Shown: positions 43,708-53,065 of the stretch, in pieces | Position numbering within the stretch: the first letter of the stretch is position 1 | Layout: each line of letters opens with the position of its first letter | Source: Mesorhizobium japonicum MAFF 303099 | GTDB taxonomy: Bacteria > Pseudomonadota > Alphaproteobacteria > Rhizobiales > Rhizobiaceae | Assembly (NCBI RefSeq): GCF_000009625.1 | Contig: NC_002678.2 | Coordinates: 1,736,001 to 1,800,000, forward strand | DNA: 64,000 bases | Direction of reading: 5' to 3' | Made by a program: the position numbers and the translations under genes | Notes under the pieces: generated by a model | Seen by the model: the letters and a program-made list of their open reading frames with translations, nothing else | Told to the model about the DNA's origin: nothing | Database searches by the model: none

Positions 43708-44208
43708 TTGCGGGAACATCTCGATCTGACCGATCGGCGGCTGGTCAAACAGCTGTCGCAGGACGCGCAGCCGGGCATCAACCGACTCGCCGAGATCTTG
43801 GCGATTTCGGTGCCCACGGTGCGCTCGCGGCTGCGCAATTTGCTCGACCGCAACCTGCTCAAGATCGTCGGCCTGCTGAACCTGACCGAACGGCCCGAAC
43901 TGATCTCGGCCATTGTCGGCATCAACGCTCAGGGGCGCGGCCGGGCCCGCGAACTGGCGCAGCGCATTTCCGAACTGCCCTTCGTCAACTCGGCTTCGGT
44001 GGTCACCGGGCGCTTCGACATCATCGTCGACGTGACGGTGGCCGGTGACGTCGCCGACCTCTACCGCGTCACCAGCGAGCTGATCCCGGGCGCCGGCGAG
44101 CCGGGCGAGGTCGTGCGCAGCGAGACCTTCGTCGTCATGGCGTCCTGCAACAAATGGGTCAGCCTGCCAGAAGGCTGCTGGTCGGACGACCGCAAGGAGC
44201 CGGCATGA
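43708..44208 (+). CDS. Lrp/AsnC-family regulator
   Basis: 166 aa, TTG start at 43708. HTH (DRRLVKQLSQDAQPGINRLAEILAISVPTVRSRL) and a RAM-type sensing domain (FVNSASVVTGRFDIIVDVTV). AT-rich upstream DNA has CTTTTCACA near 43650 and TGTGAAAG near 43691, possible binding half-sites. It overlaps the dehydrogenase gene by four bases and should regulate the amino-acid uptake/catabolism operon. Confidence 0.85.
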   Translation: MREHLDLTDRRLVKQLSQDAQPGINRLAEILAISVPTVRSRLRNLLDRNLLKIVGLLNLTERPELISAIVGINAQGRGRARELAQRISELPFVNSASVVTGRFDIIVDVTVAGDVADLYRVTSELIPGAGEPGEVVRSETFVVMASCNKWVSLPEGCWSDDRKEPA

Positions 44209-45365
44209 GGATCGCGGTTCTCGGCGGCCTCGGCCTGCAAGGCCGGGCGGCCATCGCCGATCTCGTCGCCAGCGGTGTCGATGAGGTGATCTGCGTCGAT
44301 ACCGCGCCGGATGGCGCGGCCCGGCTGGCTGATCTGACCGACCTTTCCCGCGTGCGCTTCGTCGTGCCAGAAGGCGCGATCGGACCGGCGCTTGCCGATG
44401 TGCTGGCTGACGCCGACTCCGTCATCGATTTGCTGCCGCAGCCGCTGATGCGCGAGGCGGTGCAAGCCGCGATCGCAACCCGCACGCCGCTGGTCACCAC
44501 CAATTACGGCAAGGCCATCGCCGACCTGGCGCCGGAAGCCGAACGGGCCGGCGTTTCGGTCATGACCGAATGCGGGCTCGACCCCGGCATCGACCTTGTG
44601 CTCTACGCCCGCGCCGCAAAACAGTTCGATGCGATCACATCGATCGATTCCTATTGCGGCGGCATCCCCGAGCCGAAGGCGATGGCCAAGCCGCTTTGCT
44701 ACAAGGTGAGCTGGAACTTCGACATGGTCCTGGTCAGCCAGAACCGCGACAGCGTGATGATCGAGGACGGCAAGCGCGTCGAAGTACCCGCCGCCCGCCA
44801 GCATGACAGCCCTTTCATCCATGAGATCGAAGTCGCCGGCCTCGGCCGGCTGGAAGCCTTCCCCAATGGCGATGCGCTGCATTATGTCGAGATGCTTCCC
44901 GCCGCAAAGGGGCTGCGCCGCTCCGGCCGCTACACGTTGCGCTGGCCGGGATGGTCGGCCTTCTGGGCGCCGTTGAAGGAGCTTGGTTTTCTCTCCGAGG
45001 ACAAGGTGCCCGGCACCTCCAGCAGCCCGCGCGAATTCCTCGGCCGGCTGCTCGGCCCGCAACTGCAATACGGCCCCGGCGAGAAGGACCTTTGCGTGAT
45101 GCGCAATGTCTTTTCCGGCCTCGAAGGCGGCCGCGCCAAGACCGTGACATCCGATCTGATCATCGAGCGCGACCTCGCGTCGGGCCTGTTCGGCATGAGC
45201 CTCGGCGTCGGCTATCCCGCCAGCATCGTGGCGCAGATGCTCGCGCGGCGCGAGATCATCACGCCGGGCCTTTTGAACCCGCTGCTCGACGTGCCCGACG
45301 AACCCTTCTTCGACGAATTGGCCAAACGCGGCATCAAAATTGCCGAGACGGTGGCCTGGGACTGA
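44205..45365 (+). CDS. Saccharopine-dehydrogenase-family oxidoreductase
   Basis: 386 aa from ATG 44205 (AAGGAG upstream), overlapping the Lrp stop. Rossmann start MRIAVLGGLGLQGRAAIADL; CGLDPGIDLVLYARA and SYCGGIPEP are family phrases of saccharopine/LYS9-like and lysine-type dehydrogenases. Coupled to an Lrp regulator and followed by an amino-acid ABC transporter, so it most likely degrades an imported amino acid or opine-like compound. Confidence 0.82.
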   Translation: MRIAVLGGLGLQGRAAIADLVASGVDEVICVDTAPDGAARLADLTDLSRVRFVVPEGAIGPALADVLADADSVIDLLPQPLMREAVQAAIATRTPLVTTNYGKAIADLAPEAERAGVSVMTECGLDPGIDLVLYARAAKQFDAITSIDSYCGGIPEPKAMAKPLCYKVSWNFDMVLVSQNRDSVMIEDGKRVEVPAARQHDSPFIHEIEVAGLGRLEAFPNGDALHYVEMLPAAKGLRRSGRYTLRWPGWSAFWAPLKELGFLSEDKVPGTSSSPREFLGRLLGPQLQYGPGEKDLCVMRNVFSGLEGGRAKTVTSDLIIERDLASGLFGMSLGVGYPASIVAQMLARREIITPGLLNPLLDVPDEPFFDELAKRGIKIAETVAWD

Positions 45366-45469
45366 GGATTTCGAACGGTGGCCGCCGCCGGCAACGGCGC
45401 TGCCGCTCAAAAAAGCACCCCGAAGGGTGAAACAACAACGTGGAACAATAAAACAAGGAGGAATGCCAA

Positions 45470-46258
45470 ATGAAGATTGCCAGACTTTTCATCGCCGGAC
45501 TTGCGCTCGCGGGCTTGACCGCTGCCGCCAGCGCCGGGACGCTGGACGAGATCACCAAGCGCGGCGAATTGCGCGTTGCCGTGCAGACGCAAGGACCGCC
45601 CTTCTCGTTGGTCGGCGCCAATGGCGAACGCACCGGCAGTTCGGTCGAACTCGCCGAGCTGATGGCCAAGGAAATGGGTGTGAAGATCAAATTCCTCGAT
45701 TTCGACTGGGACGGCCTGATCCCGGCGCTGCTTTCGGGCAAAGCCGATCTTCTGGTCGCCGACATGACGCCGACGCTGGCGCGCGGCATGAAAGTCGCCT
45801 TCACCACGCCCTACATGTACACGGGCAGCACCGTCTTCACCAAGGCCGACAGCAAGTTCAAGACCACCGAGGACTGCAAGGCCAAGGGCACCAAGATCGC
45901 CGTGCTGCTCGGCGCCACCGGCGAAAAGGAAGCCAAGACCGCCTTCCCCGATGCCGACATCAAGAGCTACAAGGGCGGCGGCCCGCTGCTGCTCGACGCG
46001 GTCAACAACGGCCAGGCCGATTGCGGCGTCAACGACGTCTCGGCGGTCAAGGGCCAGTCGACCGCCTATCCGGCCGGCAGCTTCACCATCATGCCGGACC
46101 TCTTGTCGAAGGAGCCGCTTGCCTTCGCCACCCGCTATGACGAGCCGGACCTGCTGGTCTGGATGAACCTGTTCCTCAACCAGGTCACCATCGACGGCCG
46201 CCTGCAGAAGAACCTCGACTACTGGGTGAATTCCGACGCCTGGAAGAAAGACCACTGA
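45470..46258 (+). CDS. Amino-acid ABC transporter binding protein
   Basis: 262 aa, AGGAGGAA before ATG 45470. Signal peptide residues 1-22 (ASA). SBP_bac_3 fold: LDEITKRGELRVAVQTQGPPFSLVG, DWDGLIPALLSGKADLLVADMT and a C-terminal LDYWVNSDAWKKDH. Periplasmic, binds a polar amino acid. Confidence 0.9.
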   Translation: MKIARLFIAGLALAGLTAAASAGTLDEITKRGELRVAVQTQGPPFSLVGANGERTGSSVELAELMAKEMGVKIKFLDFDWDGLIPALLSGKADLLVADMTPTLARGMKVAFTTPYMYTGSTVFTKADSKFKTTEDCKAKGTKIAVLLGATGEKEAKTAFPDADIKSYKGGGPLLLDAVNNGQADCGVNDVSAVKGQSTAYPAGSFTIMPDLLSKEPLAFATRYDEPDLLVWMNLFLNQVTIDGRLQKNLDYWVNSDAWKKDH

Positions 46259-46274
46259 GAAATTAGGGATTGGT

Positions 46275-46367
<93 letters not shown>

Positions 46368-46382
46368 CACCGCCACGCAGCC

Positions 46383-47054
46383 ATGCTCGAAAATTTCAGT
46401 TTCCGCACCATCGTCGAATACCTGCCTTTGTTCGGGCAGGGCCTGGTCACGACCGTGTGGCTGTCGGCGATCTCCTTTGTCGGTGCGCTCATCGTCGGCA
46501 TCGTCCTGTGCGCCATGGGCCTGCAGCGCGGCTGGCTGTTTCGCGCGCCGGCCAAGGCCTATATCGATGCCGTGCGCGCCACGCCCTTGCTGGCGCAGCT
46601 CTATTTCCTCTATTTCGGCCTGCCGCGGCTCGGCTTCGTGCTGCCGGAACTCGTCGTCGGCATCCTCGCTTTGTCATTGAACAGCGGCGCCTATATCGCT
46701 GAAATCATTCGCGCCGGCATCCTGTCGATCCCGCGCGGTCAGGTCGAGGCCAGCGTCGCCTCGGGCATGACCTATGTCCAGCGCATGCGCCTGGTCGTCC
46801 TGCCGCAGGCCTTCAAGGTGACGATCCCGCCGTTGCTCGGCCAGGCGATCGTGCTGGTCAAGGATTCCGCGCTGCTGTCGCTGATTTCGGTTGCCGAGCT
46901 GACGCGCGCCGGGCAGTTGCTCGCCTCCGACCGCTTCATGCCGGCCGAAGGCTTCCTCACCATCGCCGCCTTCTATTTGCTGCTCTACTACGGCCTCAAA
47001 GGGTTGGCTGTTGTCTCCGGCCGCTGGCTCGGCACGGCGGGGGCGCGCGCATGA
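46383..47054 (+). CDS. Amino-acid ABC transporter permease 1
   Basis: 223 aa, five or so membrane segments, HisM/GlnP type with the ATPase-contact EAA loop (EASVASGMTYVQRMRLVVLPQAF). No good ribosome site; translation begins just after the repeat element. Overlaps permease 2 by four bases. Confidence 0.9.
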   Translation: MLENFSFRTIVEYLPLFGQGLVTTVWLSAISFVGALIVGIVLCAMGLQRGWLFRAPAKAYIDAVRATPLLAQLYFLYFGLPRLGFVLPELVVGILALSLNSGAYIAEIIRAGILSIPRGQVEASVASGMTYVQRMRLVVLPQAFKVTIPPLLGQAIVLVKDSALLSLISVAELTRAGQLLASDRFMPAEGFLTIAAFYLLLYYGLKGLAVVSGRWLGTAGARA

Positions 47055-47725
47055 TCTGGCAACAATTCCTCAGCCTCGCCGGCTCCTATCCCCTCGCCTT
47101 GCGTGGCCTCGGCATGACCGTCGTGCTGTCGCTGATCAGCCTGGTGCTCGGCACCGTGCTCGGCTTCGGTCTCGGCATCCTGCGCACCGGCGGCAATAGG
47201 CTGCTCTCGGGCATCATCGGCGCCTGGGTCGACCTCATCCGCGGCACGCCGTTCCTGGTGCAGATCTTCCTGATCTTCTTCATCCTGCCGGAATTCGGCA
47301 TCGAGCTCGACGCCTTCACCGCCGGCATCATCGCGCTGACCAACCTCGCCGCCTGCTTCATCTGCGAGATCGTCGCCGCCGGCATCCGGTCGGTGCCGAC
47401 CGGTCAGGTCGAGGCGGCGCTGGCGTCCGGCCTGTCGCGCTGGCAGCGCATGCGCCAGGTGGTGCTGCCGCAGGCGATGCGCATCGTGATGCCGCCGCTG
47501 GTCGGCCAATATGTGCTCTTGATCAAGGATTCCTCCGTCGTCTCGGCCATCGGCCTGACCGACCTCACCCGGGTCGGCTGGCTGGTGGTGCAGCGCGTGC
47601 CGAACGGCCTGCTGGTCTTCTTCCTGGTCGGCGTCGGCTATTTCATCGTCTGCTATCCCCTCATCATGCTGGCCCGCCGGCTCGAACGCCGCATGGGCGC
47701 GGCGCATGGCGAGGTGCAGCTGTGA
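47051..47725 (+). CDS. Amino-acid ABC transporter permease 2
   Basis: 224 aa, ATG 47051 overlapping the upstream stop. Contains [17 protein letters not shown] and the EAA loop ([23 protein letters not shown]). Forms the heterodimeric channel with permease 1. Confidence 0.9.
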   Translation: MIWQQFLSLAGSYPLALRGLGMTVVLSLISLVLGTVLGFGLGILRTGGNRLLSGIIGAWVDLIRGTPFLVQIFLIFFILPEFGIELDAFTAGIIALTNLAACFICEIVAAGIRSVPTGQVEAALASGLSRWQRMRQVVLPQAMRIVMPPLVGQYVLLIKDSSVVSAIGLTDLTRVGWLVVQRVPNGLLVFFLVGVGYFIVCYPLIMLARRLERRMGAAHGEVQL

Positions 47726-47751
47726 CATCGAACTCCGAAGGGCCAACGACT

Positions 47752-48525
47752 ATGACCAAAGCGGGCATGACCCAACCAGGCCTGACCAAGACCGGCATGA
47801 TCGACTTTCGCGGCGTCAACAAATGGTTCGGCGCGCTCAACGTGTTGAAGGACATCACGCTCAGCGTCGAGCCGCGCGAAGTGGTCGTCGTCTGCGGTCC
47901 GAGCGGCTCGGGCAAGAGCACGCTGATCCGCTGCATCAACGGCCTGGAGACGATCAAGGATGGCGACCTCGTCGTCGACGGCCAGCGTGTCGGCGACCCC
48001 GCCACCAACATGACGCAGCTGCGCACCGAGATCGGCTTCGTCTTCCAGTCCTTCAACCTCTACCCGCACAAGACCGCGCTCGAAAACGTAACGCTCGCTC
48101 CGATCCACGTGCGCAAGATCCCCCGCGCCGAGGCCGAACATGCCGGGCGCGAATTGCTGGCCAAGGTCGGGCTGGCCGACAAGGTCAACGCCTACCCGGC
48201 ACAGCTCTCCGGCGGCCAGCAGCAGCGCGTGGCGATCGCGCGTTGCCTTGGCATGCGGCCCAAGATCATGCTGTTCGACGAACCGACCTCGGCGCTTGAC
48301 CCCGAGATGATTTCGGAAGTGCTCGACGTCATGGTGGCGGTCGCCGAGGAAGGCATGACCATGATGGTGGTGACGCACGAGATGGGCTTTGCCCGCAAGG
48401 TCGCCCAGCGCGTCGTGTTCATGGACGCCGGCGCCATCGTCGAAAGCGGCACGCCCGACGAGTTCTTCTCACACCCCAAAACCGACCGCAGCCGCACCTT
48501 CCTGAGCAAGATTCTCAGGCATTGA
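47752..48525 (+). CDS. Amino-acid ABC transporter ATPase (GlnQ/HisP type)
   Basis: 257 aa from ATG 47752; GTG 47722, overlapping the permease stop, is the coupled alternative, and [12 protein letters not shown] at 47797 matches the usual family start. Walker [11 protein letters not shown]-loop [11 protein letters not shown], signature LSGGQQQR, Walker [12 protein letters not shown]. Last gene of the operon begun by the Lrp regulator. Confidence 0.9.
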   Translation: MTKAGMTQPGLTKTGMIDFRGVNKWFGALNVLKDITLSVEPREVVVVCGPSGSGKSTLIRCINGLETIKDGDLVVDGQRVGDPATNMTQLRTEIGFVFQSFNLYPHKTALENVTLAPIHVRKIPRAEAEHAGRELLAKVGLADKVNAYPAQLSGGQQQRVAIARCLGMRPKIMLFDEPTSALDPEMISEVLDVMVAVAEEGMTMMVVTHEMGFARKVAQRVVFMDAGAIVESGTPDEFFSHPKTDRSRTFLSKILRH

Positions 48526-48598
48526 GGGCGGGCGGCATAAGAGCCTTCTTTAGACGTCGGGCTTCCCCTTGGCCGGCACCGAACCGATATACCGGCAC

Positions 48599-49129
48599 TC
48601 ACCTGACGTGCTTGGCCCACATCGCGCTCAGGAAGGCAGTGCTGTCGAAGGCAATGGGTTCCCCAGAGTCTTCGCCAGCAATGAGGGCGTTCTGCAGGGC
48701 ACGAACCCCATGCCCTTCGCGCACGCGAGACGATGGATCGGCCAGTCGGTGAAATCGCCCAAGGCTCGCATAATTCTTGCGCGGCCCTTTGACCCGCCAG
48801 ACCTCCACCCATTCGCCGGACCTGCGAAAGAAGAAATGCCCGACATAAAGATCGGCGCCGCAGAGATGGCGGATGGTCTGCGCCGCCTCCGGCCCAAGCT
48901 CGATGAAGTCGCGGCCGTCGGCATGAAGGATGCGCACCGAACCCTCGCCCGGCTCGAGCCGATAGCGTCGGCTTGCCGGCATTTCGTGGGAGCCGATCCG
49001 CATGGTTCCATGCTCGGTGAAGGCATTTTCCGTGACCACGGCGTCGCCGGCGAAGCGGTAAGTCGCGCCGGCCAGGAAATCGATCATGGTGCGGCGGACT
49101 TTCCACTCGCCGACGAGATGATCTGCCAT
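48599..49129 (-). CDS. DUF6314-like hypothetical protein with a C-terminal extension
   Basis: 176 aa from ATG 49129. Beta-rich, lipocalin-like: ADHLVGEWKVRRTMIDFLAG, then LCGADLYVGHFFFRRSGEWVEVWRVKGPRKNY, the end motif of DUF6314 as I recall it. Relatives stop soon after that motif; here about 50 more residues follow, perhaps through an old frameshift. Function unknown. Confidence 0.6.
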   Translation of the reverse strand: MADHLVGEWKVRRTMIDFLAGATYRFAGDAVVTENAFTEHGTMRIGSHEMPASRRYRLEPGEGSVRILHADGRDFIELGPEAAQTIRHLCGADLYVGHFFFRRSGEWVEVWRVKGPRKNYASLGRFHRLADPSSRVREGHGVRALQNALIAGEDSGEPIAFDSTAFLSAMWAKHVR

Positions 49130-49199
49130 TGTCCTCAATCTTCGCTGTCCTCGGCGGCCGCAGGAACACAGAGCGCAACCAGCGCACTTAGTCTAGGCA

Positions 49200-50855
49200 T
49201 CATGGCAGCATACCCAGCGAGCGCAGGCCGGCAACGGCGCCACGATATTCGATGTAACCCTTGGGGCAGGTCCTGGCGGCGAGACGGTAAAGCCGCACGG
49301 CTTCTTCGTTGCGGGCCTGCAACCGGTCGAGTTCTGCGGTGTAGAAATTGGCCTCGCACACTTGCCCGCTTGTTTGCGCGGAGTCTCCGGTGCCGGCATC
49401 GGCAAGGGTCTCGGCGGATGTCTTTTGCCCCAGCAGCATCTTGATCACCGGCGCAGGCCACTTCGACATGTCGAGCTTGGCAATTGCTTCCCGCAAATGA
49501 CTGGTGCCGCCACTGCGCCGGTCGATGATGTCGAGCCAGATCGCCAAATAGGCATTGTCGGGCGCAAGCGCCGCCGCCTTGGCAAAATCGGGCTCTGCCT
49601 TTGCCAGCATTCCGGAATAGAAATTCACGAAGCCCCGGCCCGCATAAGCGTTGGGAAAGTTCGGATCGAGCGCGATCGCCTGGTTGTAGTCAGCCAGGGC
49701 TGGGGCGAAATCGCCTTTTGCCGCCCGGGCGATCGCCCGGTTGCTGTATATTTTTGCCTGCTTCGGATCGAGACCGATCGCGCGGTTGAGATCGGCAAGC
49801 GCACGCTCGTATTCACCCAGCTCGTTCAGGACGAAACCCCGATCGTTCAGCGCCATGGCGTTTGTCGGTTCGAGCGTGATGACCTCGCTATAGTCGGTGA
49901 TGGCGCGGTCCCTGTCGCCCTTTCTGAGCCATTCGGTGCCCCTGTCGTAGTAGGCTGCGGCCATCTTGGGATCGAGGCGGATCGCCTCGTCGAAATCGGC
50001 GATCGCGCGATCGCCGTCGCCCTTGCGCAACCACGCCAGACCTTTGTTGTAGCGGATGCTGGGGTCTGTCGGATCGAGGCTGATCACCTGGCTATAGTCC
50101 GCGATGGCCCTGCTATCGTCACCCTTGCGCGACCAGATCAGGCCACGACGATAGTAGGCATGGGCGTTTTTCGTATCGAGAATGATCACCTGGTTGTAGT
50201 CGGCCATCGCGCGATCATCGTCGCCCTTGCTGTCCCAGGCGTCGCCCCGGTTGTTGTATGAGCTGGCATTCTTTGGATCGAGCGAGATGGCCTGGCTGTA
50301 GTCGGCTATGGCGCGCTCCTTATCGCCTTTCCGTGCCCAGTTCAGGCCCCGGTTGTGATAGGCCCTGGCATCTCCGGGATTGAGCTTGATCGCGGCGTCG
50401 TAGTCGGCGATGGCACGCTCGTCATTGCCCTTGTAGGACCAGGCAACGCCTCTGTTGTAGTAGAATTCGGCGTTGTCCGGATCGAGGAAGATTGCCTGGT
50501 CCAGATAGGTTATCGCCCGGTCATAGTCGCCCTTGAGCACCAGGATGATGCCGTTGTTATAGTAGGCGGCCGACAACTCCGGGTTGATGCCGATCGCCTT
50601 GTCGTAGTCGGCGAACGCATCGTCGTTGTCGCCTCTCCTGATGAGAGCGCCGGCGCGATTGAAATAGGCCGCGGCGCGGTTGTCCGAAGCTTCCGCCTTG
50701 TCTTCGATGATTGCCGTGCAAGCGGCAATCTTGTGGGCAGCCTCCACCCCTTCATTGACACAGTCGGCATGGTCCTTGCCGGCAGCCGTCGCCGCAGTGC
50801 CGAGCGCGAACATCACTGCCACAGCAGTCAGGCCGGAACGCCAGTGGAACCTCAT
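49200..50855 (-). CDS. Exported TPR-repeat protein A
   Basis: 551 aa. Signal peptide (1-24, ATAAG), a Cys pair in the opening segment (DCVNEG...IAACTA), then about twelve 34-residue TPRs of the pattern YYNRGxxWxxKGDxxxAIADYxxAIxLDP, and a C-terminal domain with paired Cys (QVCEANFYTAEL and ARTCPKGYIEY). Overlaps the upstream paralogue by four bases. Periplasmic scaffold; partner unknown. Confidence 0.85.
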   Translation of the reverse strand: MRFHWRSGLTAVAVMFALGTAATAAGKDHADCVNEGVEAAHKIAACTAIIEDKAEASDNRAAAYFNRAGALIRRGDNDDAFADYDKAIGINPELSAAYYNNGIILVLKGDYDRAITYLDQAIFLDPDNAEFYYNRGVAWSYKGNDERAIADYDAAIKLNPGDARAYHNRGLNWARKGDKERAIADYSQAISLDPKNASSYNNRGDAWDSKGDDDRAMADYNQVIILDTKNAHAYYRRGLIWSRKGDDSRAIADYSQVISLDPTDPSIRYNKGLAWLRKGDGDRAIADFDEAIRLDPKMAAAYYDRGTEWLRKGDRDRAITDYSEVITLEPTNAMALNDRGFVLNELGEYERALADLNRAIGLDPKQAKIYSNRAIARAAKGDFAPALADYNQAIALDPNFPNAYAGRGFVNFYSGMLAKAEPDFAKAAALAPDNAYLAIWLDIIDRRSGGTSHLREAIAKLDMSKWPAPVIKMLLGQKTSAETLADAGTGDSAQTSGQVCEANFYTAELDRLQARNEEAVRLYRLAARTCPKGYIEYRGAVAGLRSLGMLP

Positions 50856-52831
50856 GGCGCCTTGCCCATCACGCGCAGTGCGCTGGTGGCGGCGGTGTAC
50901 TCGATGAAATCGCGAGGACAGCCGCCAAGGGCCAGCCGGTAGAGCCGCAACGCCTCCTCATCATGGTGTTGCAGCCGCTGGAACTCCGCGACGTAGAAAT
51001 TCGCCTCGCAGAGCTGCTCGCTTTTCTTCGTCGCATCCGGATTGTCGGCGGCGAGGAGCGTGGCCTCCGGCGTCTGCTGGCCAAGCAGCAGGCGAACCAC
51101 CGCCGCCGGCCATCTCGTCATGTCGAGCTTGGCATCCACAAGGATGGAGGGCTGCCCGTTGCGCCGCCGCGCGAGATCGAGCCAGATCGCATGATAGGAA
51201 TCCCCGGGCTTGATCGCGGCCGCCTGCTCGAAGTCGGCCTGCGCCTTGGCGGGCGGGCCGAAATAGAAGCTGGCAATGCCCCGGTTCCGGTAGGCGCTGG
51301 CATTTTTCGGGCTGAGGCGGATCGCTTCATCATAATCGGCCAGCGCGCCGGCATAGTCGGCCTTGTAGACCATCGCCAGGCCGCGCGTGTCGTGGGCTCT
51401 AGCGCTTTTGGGTCCGATGCGGATCGCCTGATCCAGATCGGCGATGGCCTTAGTATAGTCTGCCTTGTAGATCCTGCTGCGGCCCCGGCCGACATAGGCG
51501 TCGGCATCGTCCGGGTCGTGATCGATCGCCTGGTCGAAGTCGGCTATGGCGTAGTCGAACTGGCCCTTCCGGTTCCAGGCATTGCCCCGGTTGCGGTAAG
51601 CGCTGACAAATCCGGCGTCGATCAGGATCGCCATATTGTAGTCGGCGATGGCAAGGTCGTACTGGTTCTTGTCCATCCGCGCGAGCCCCCTGTCATTATA
51701 GGCCGGCGCATATTTCGGATCGACGATCACGGCCTGGTCGAAGGCCGATATGGCACGGTCAAGGTCGCCCTTATCCCACCACGCCAGGCCCAGATTGTCG
51801 TAAGCCAGCACATAGTTCGGATCGAAGGCGGTTGCCTTGACATAGTCAACGATGGCGCGGTCGGTCTCATGTTTCAGCGACCACATCCAGCCACGGCCAT
51901 TGTAGGCCACCGCGTCGTTCGGAGCGAAGGCGATCGCCTGATCGTAATCCGCGATGGCGCGGTCGTAGTCCCGTTTGCGCTCCCAGATCCTGGCGCGGTT
52001 GCGGAACGTCTCGGCGTCGCCGGGATCGAGCCTGATCGCCTCGGTATAGTCCGACAGGGCCTGGTCCGTATCGCCTCGCTTCACCCAGGCGTCGGCGCGC
52101 CAGCGATAGGCTTCGGCATGGTTCGCATCGAGGCTGATCGCCTGGCTGTAATCCGCTATGGCGCGCTCCAGATTGCCCTTGGTGGTCCAGGCCAGCCCGA
52201 GGTTGAAATACTGGTTCGGATCTTGCGAGTCGAGAAAGATCGCCTGGCTGTAGCTGGTGATGGCCTGGTCGTAGTCGCCCTTGCGCAGATAGGCATTGCC
52301 GCGAAGATTGTACAGGCCGTTGTTTTCCGGATCGAGGCGGATCGCCTTGTCGAAATCGGCGATGGCCTTCACATAGTCGTGCTTTATATCGTTCCAGATC
52401 AGGCCGCGGTTGGCATAGGCAATGGCAATCTGCGGATTGAGCTCGATCGCCTTGTCATAGTCGGCCAGGGCGCGGTCAAAATCCTTCTTGTGGCCCCAGA
52501 TCAGCCCCCGGTTGTTGAAAGCCTCGGCGTCTTTGGGATTGAAGGCGATCGCCTTGTCGTAGTCGGCGATGGCACGGTCGAACTCGCCGTTCCTGTCCAG
52601 CGCGTTGGCGCGGTTGAAATAGGCAACGGCCTGGTCGCTCGCCGAAGCGGCCTTGTCCTCCAGCACATTGGTGCAGGCGACGATCCGGTTGGGCGGTGTA
52701 AGCTTGTCGTTCGCGCAATCCTCCAGAAGGCTTCCAGCCTGGGCGGGAGCGCCGAGTGCGAGCAGGATCGCAGGAACAGCCAGAGACCGCCCTGCCCCCG
52801 CAGCCAATCGCAAAAATCCATGAAGCATCAT
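50852..52831 (-). CDS. Exported TPR-repeat protein B (paralogue of A)
   Basis: 659 aa from ATG 52831 or 52828. Signal peptide ending AQA, the same opening (DCANDKL...IVACTN), about fifteen TPRs and the same C-terminal domain (QLCEANFYVAEFQRL, then GGCPRDFIEY). The two proteins share both ends and differ in repeat number, so they arose by tandem duplication. First gene of the pair. The long antisense open frame over this gene is a composition artefact. Confidence 0.85.
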   Translation of the reverse strand: MMLHGFLRLAAGAGRSLAVPAILLALGAPAQAGSLLEDCANDKLTPPNRIVACTNVLEDKAASASDQAVAYFNRANALDRNGEFDRAIADYDKAIAFNPKDAEAFNNRGLIWGHKKDFDRALADYDKAIELNPQIAIAYANRGLIWNDIKHDYVKAIADFDKAIRLDPENNGLYNLRGNAYLRKGDYDQAITSYSQAIFLDSQDPNQYFNLGLAWTTKGNLERAIADYSQAISLDANHAEAYRWRADAWVKRGDTDQALSDYTEAIRLDPGDAETFRNRARIWERKRDYDRAIADYDQAIAFAPNDAVAYNGRGWMWSLKHETDRAIVDYVKATAFDPNYVLAYDNLGLAWWDKGDLDRAISAFDQAVIVDPKYAPAYNDRGLARMDKNQYDLAIADYNMAILIDAGFVSAYRNRGNAWNRKGQFDYAIADFDQAIDHDPDDADAYVGRGRSRIYKADYTKAIADLDQAIRIGPKSARAHDTRGLAMVYKADYAGALADYDEAIRLSPKNASAYRNRGIASFYFGPPAKAQADFEQAAAIKPGDSYHAIWLDLARRRNGQPSILVDAKLDMTRWPAAVVRLLLGQQTPEATLLAADNPDATKKSEQLCEANFYVAEFQRLQHHDEEALRLYRLALGGCPRDFIEYTAATSALRVMGKAP

Positions 52832-53065
52832 GTCAGCGGAATCTGGATCGCAATTACTGGTTGTTGGCCTTATGCCGACTTGATCAGGCAAATTCCTGGT
52901 CGCCGCAAGTCACCGTGGAAAAGAAATCCGGTCAGGCCTGGTCTTAACGTCCCGGCAAGATGTTCAATCTGGCCGCGGACCAGCATAGCAGCCAAACCGG
53001 CCCCTCATTGAGGAGCCGGCTGCCTTGTGTGCAAGCAAAGGAGCACACCGTCTGGGATGGGCGGC

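Noticed and set aside
49362..50261. Open frame antisense to TPR protein A
   Set aside because: Same effect as above; no family resemblance and no ribosome site.
50963..53011. 682-codon open frame antisense to TPR protein B
   Set aside because: Mirror of a repetitive GC-rich coding sequence; the minus frame has a signal peptide and clean TPRs, and the antisense product shows only Val/Ile/Gly-rich periodicity.
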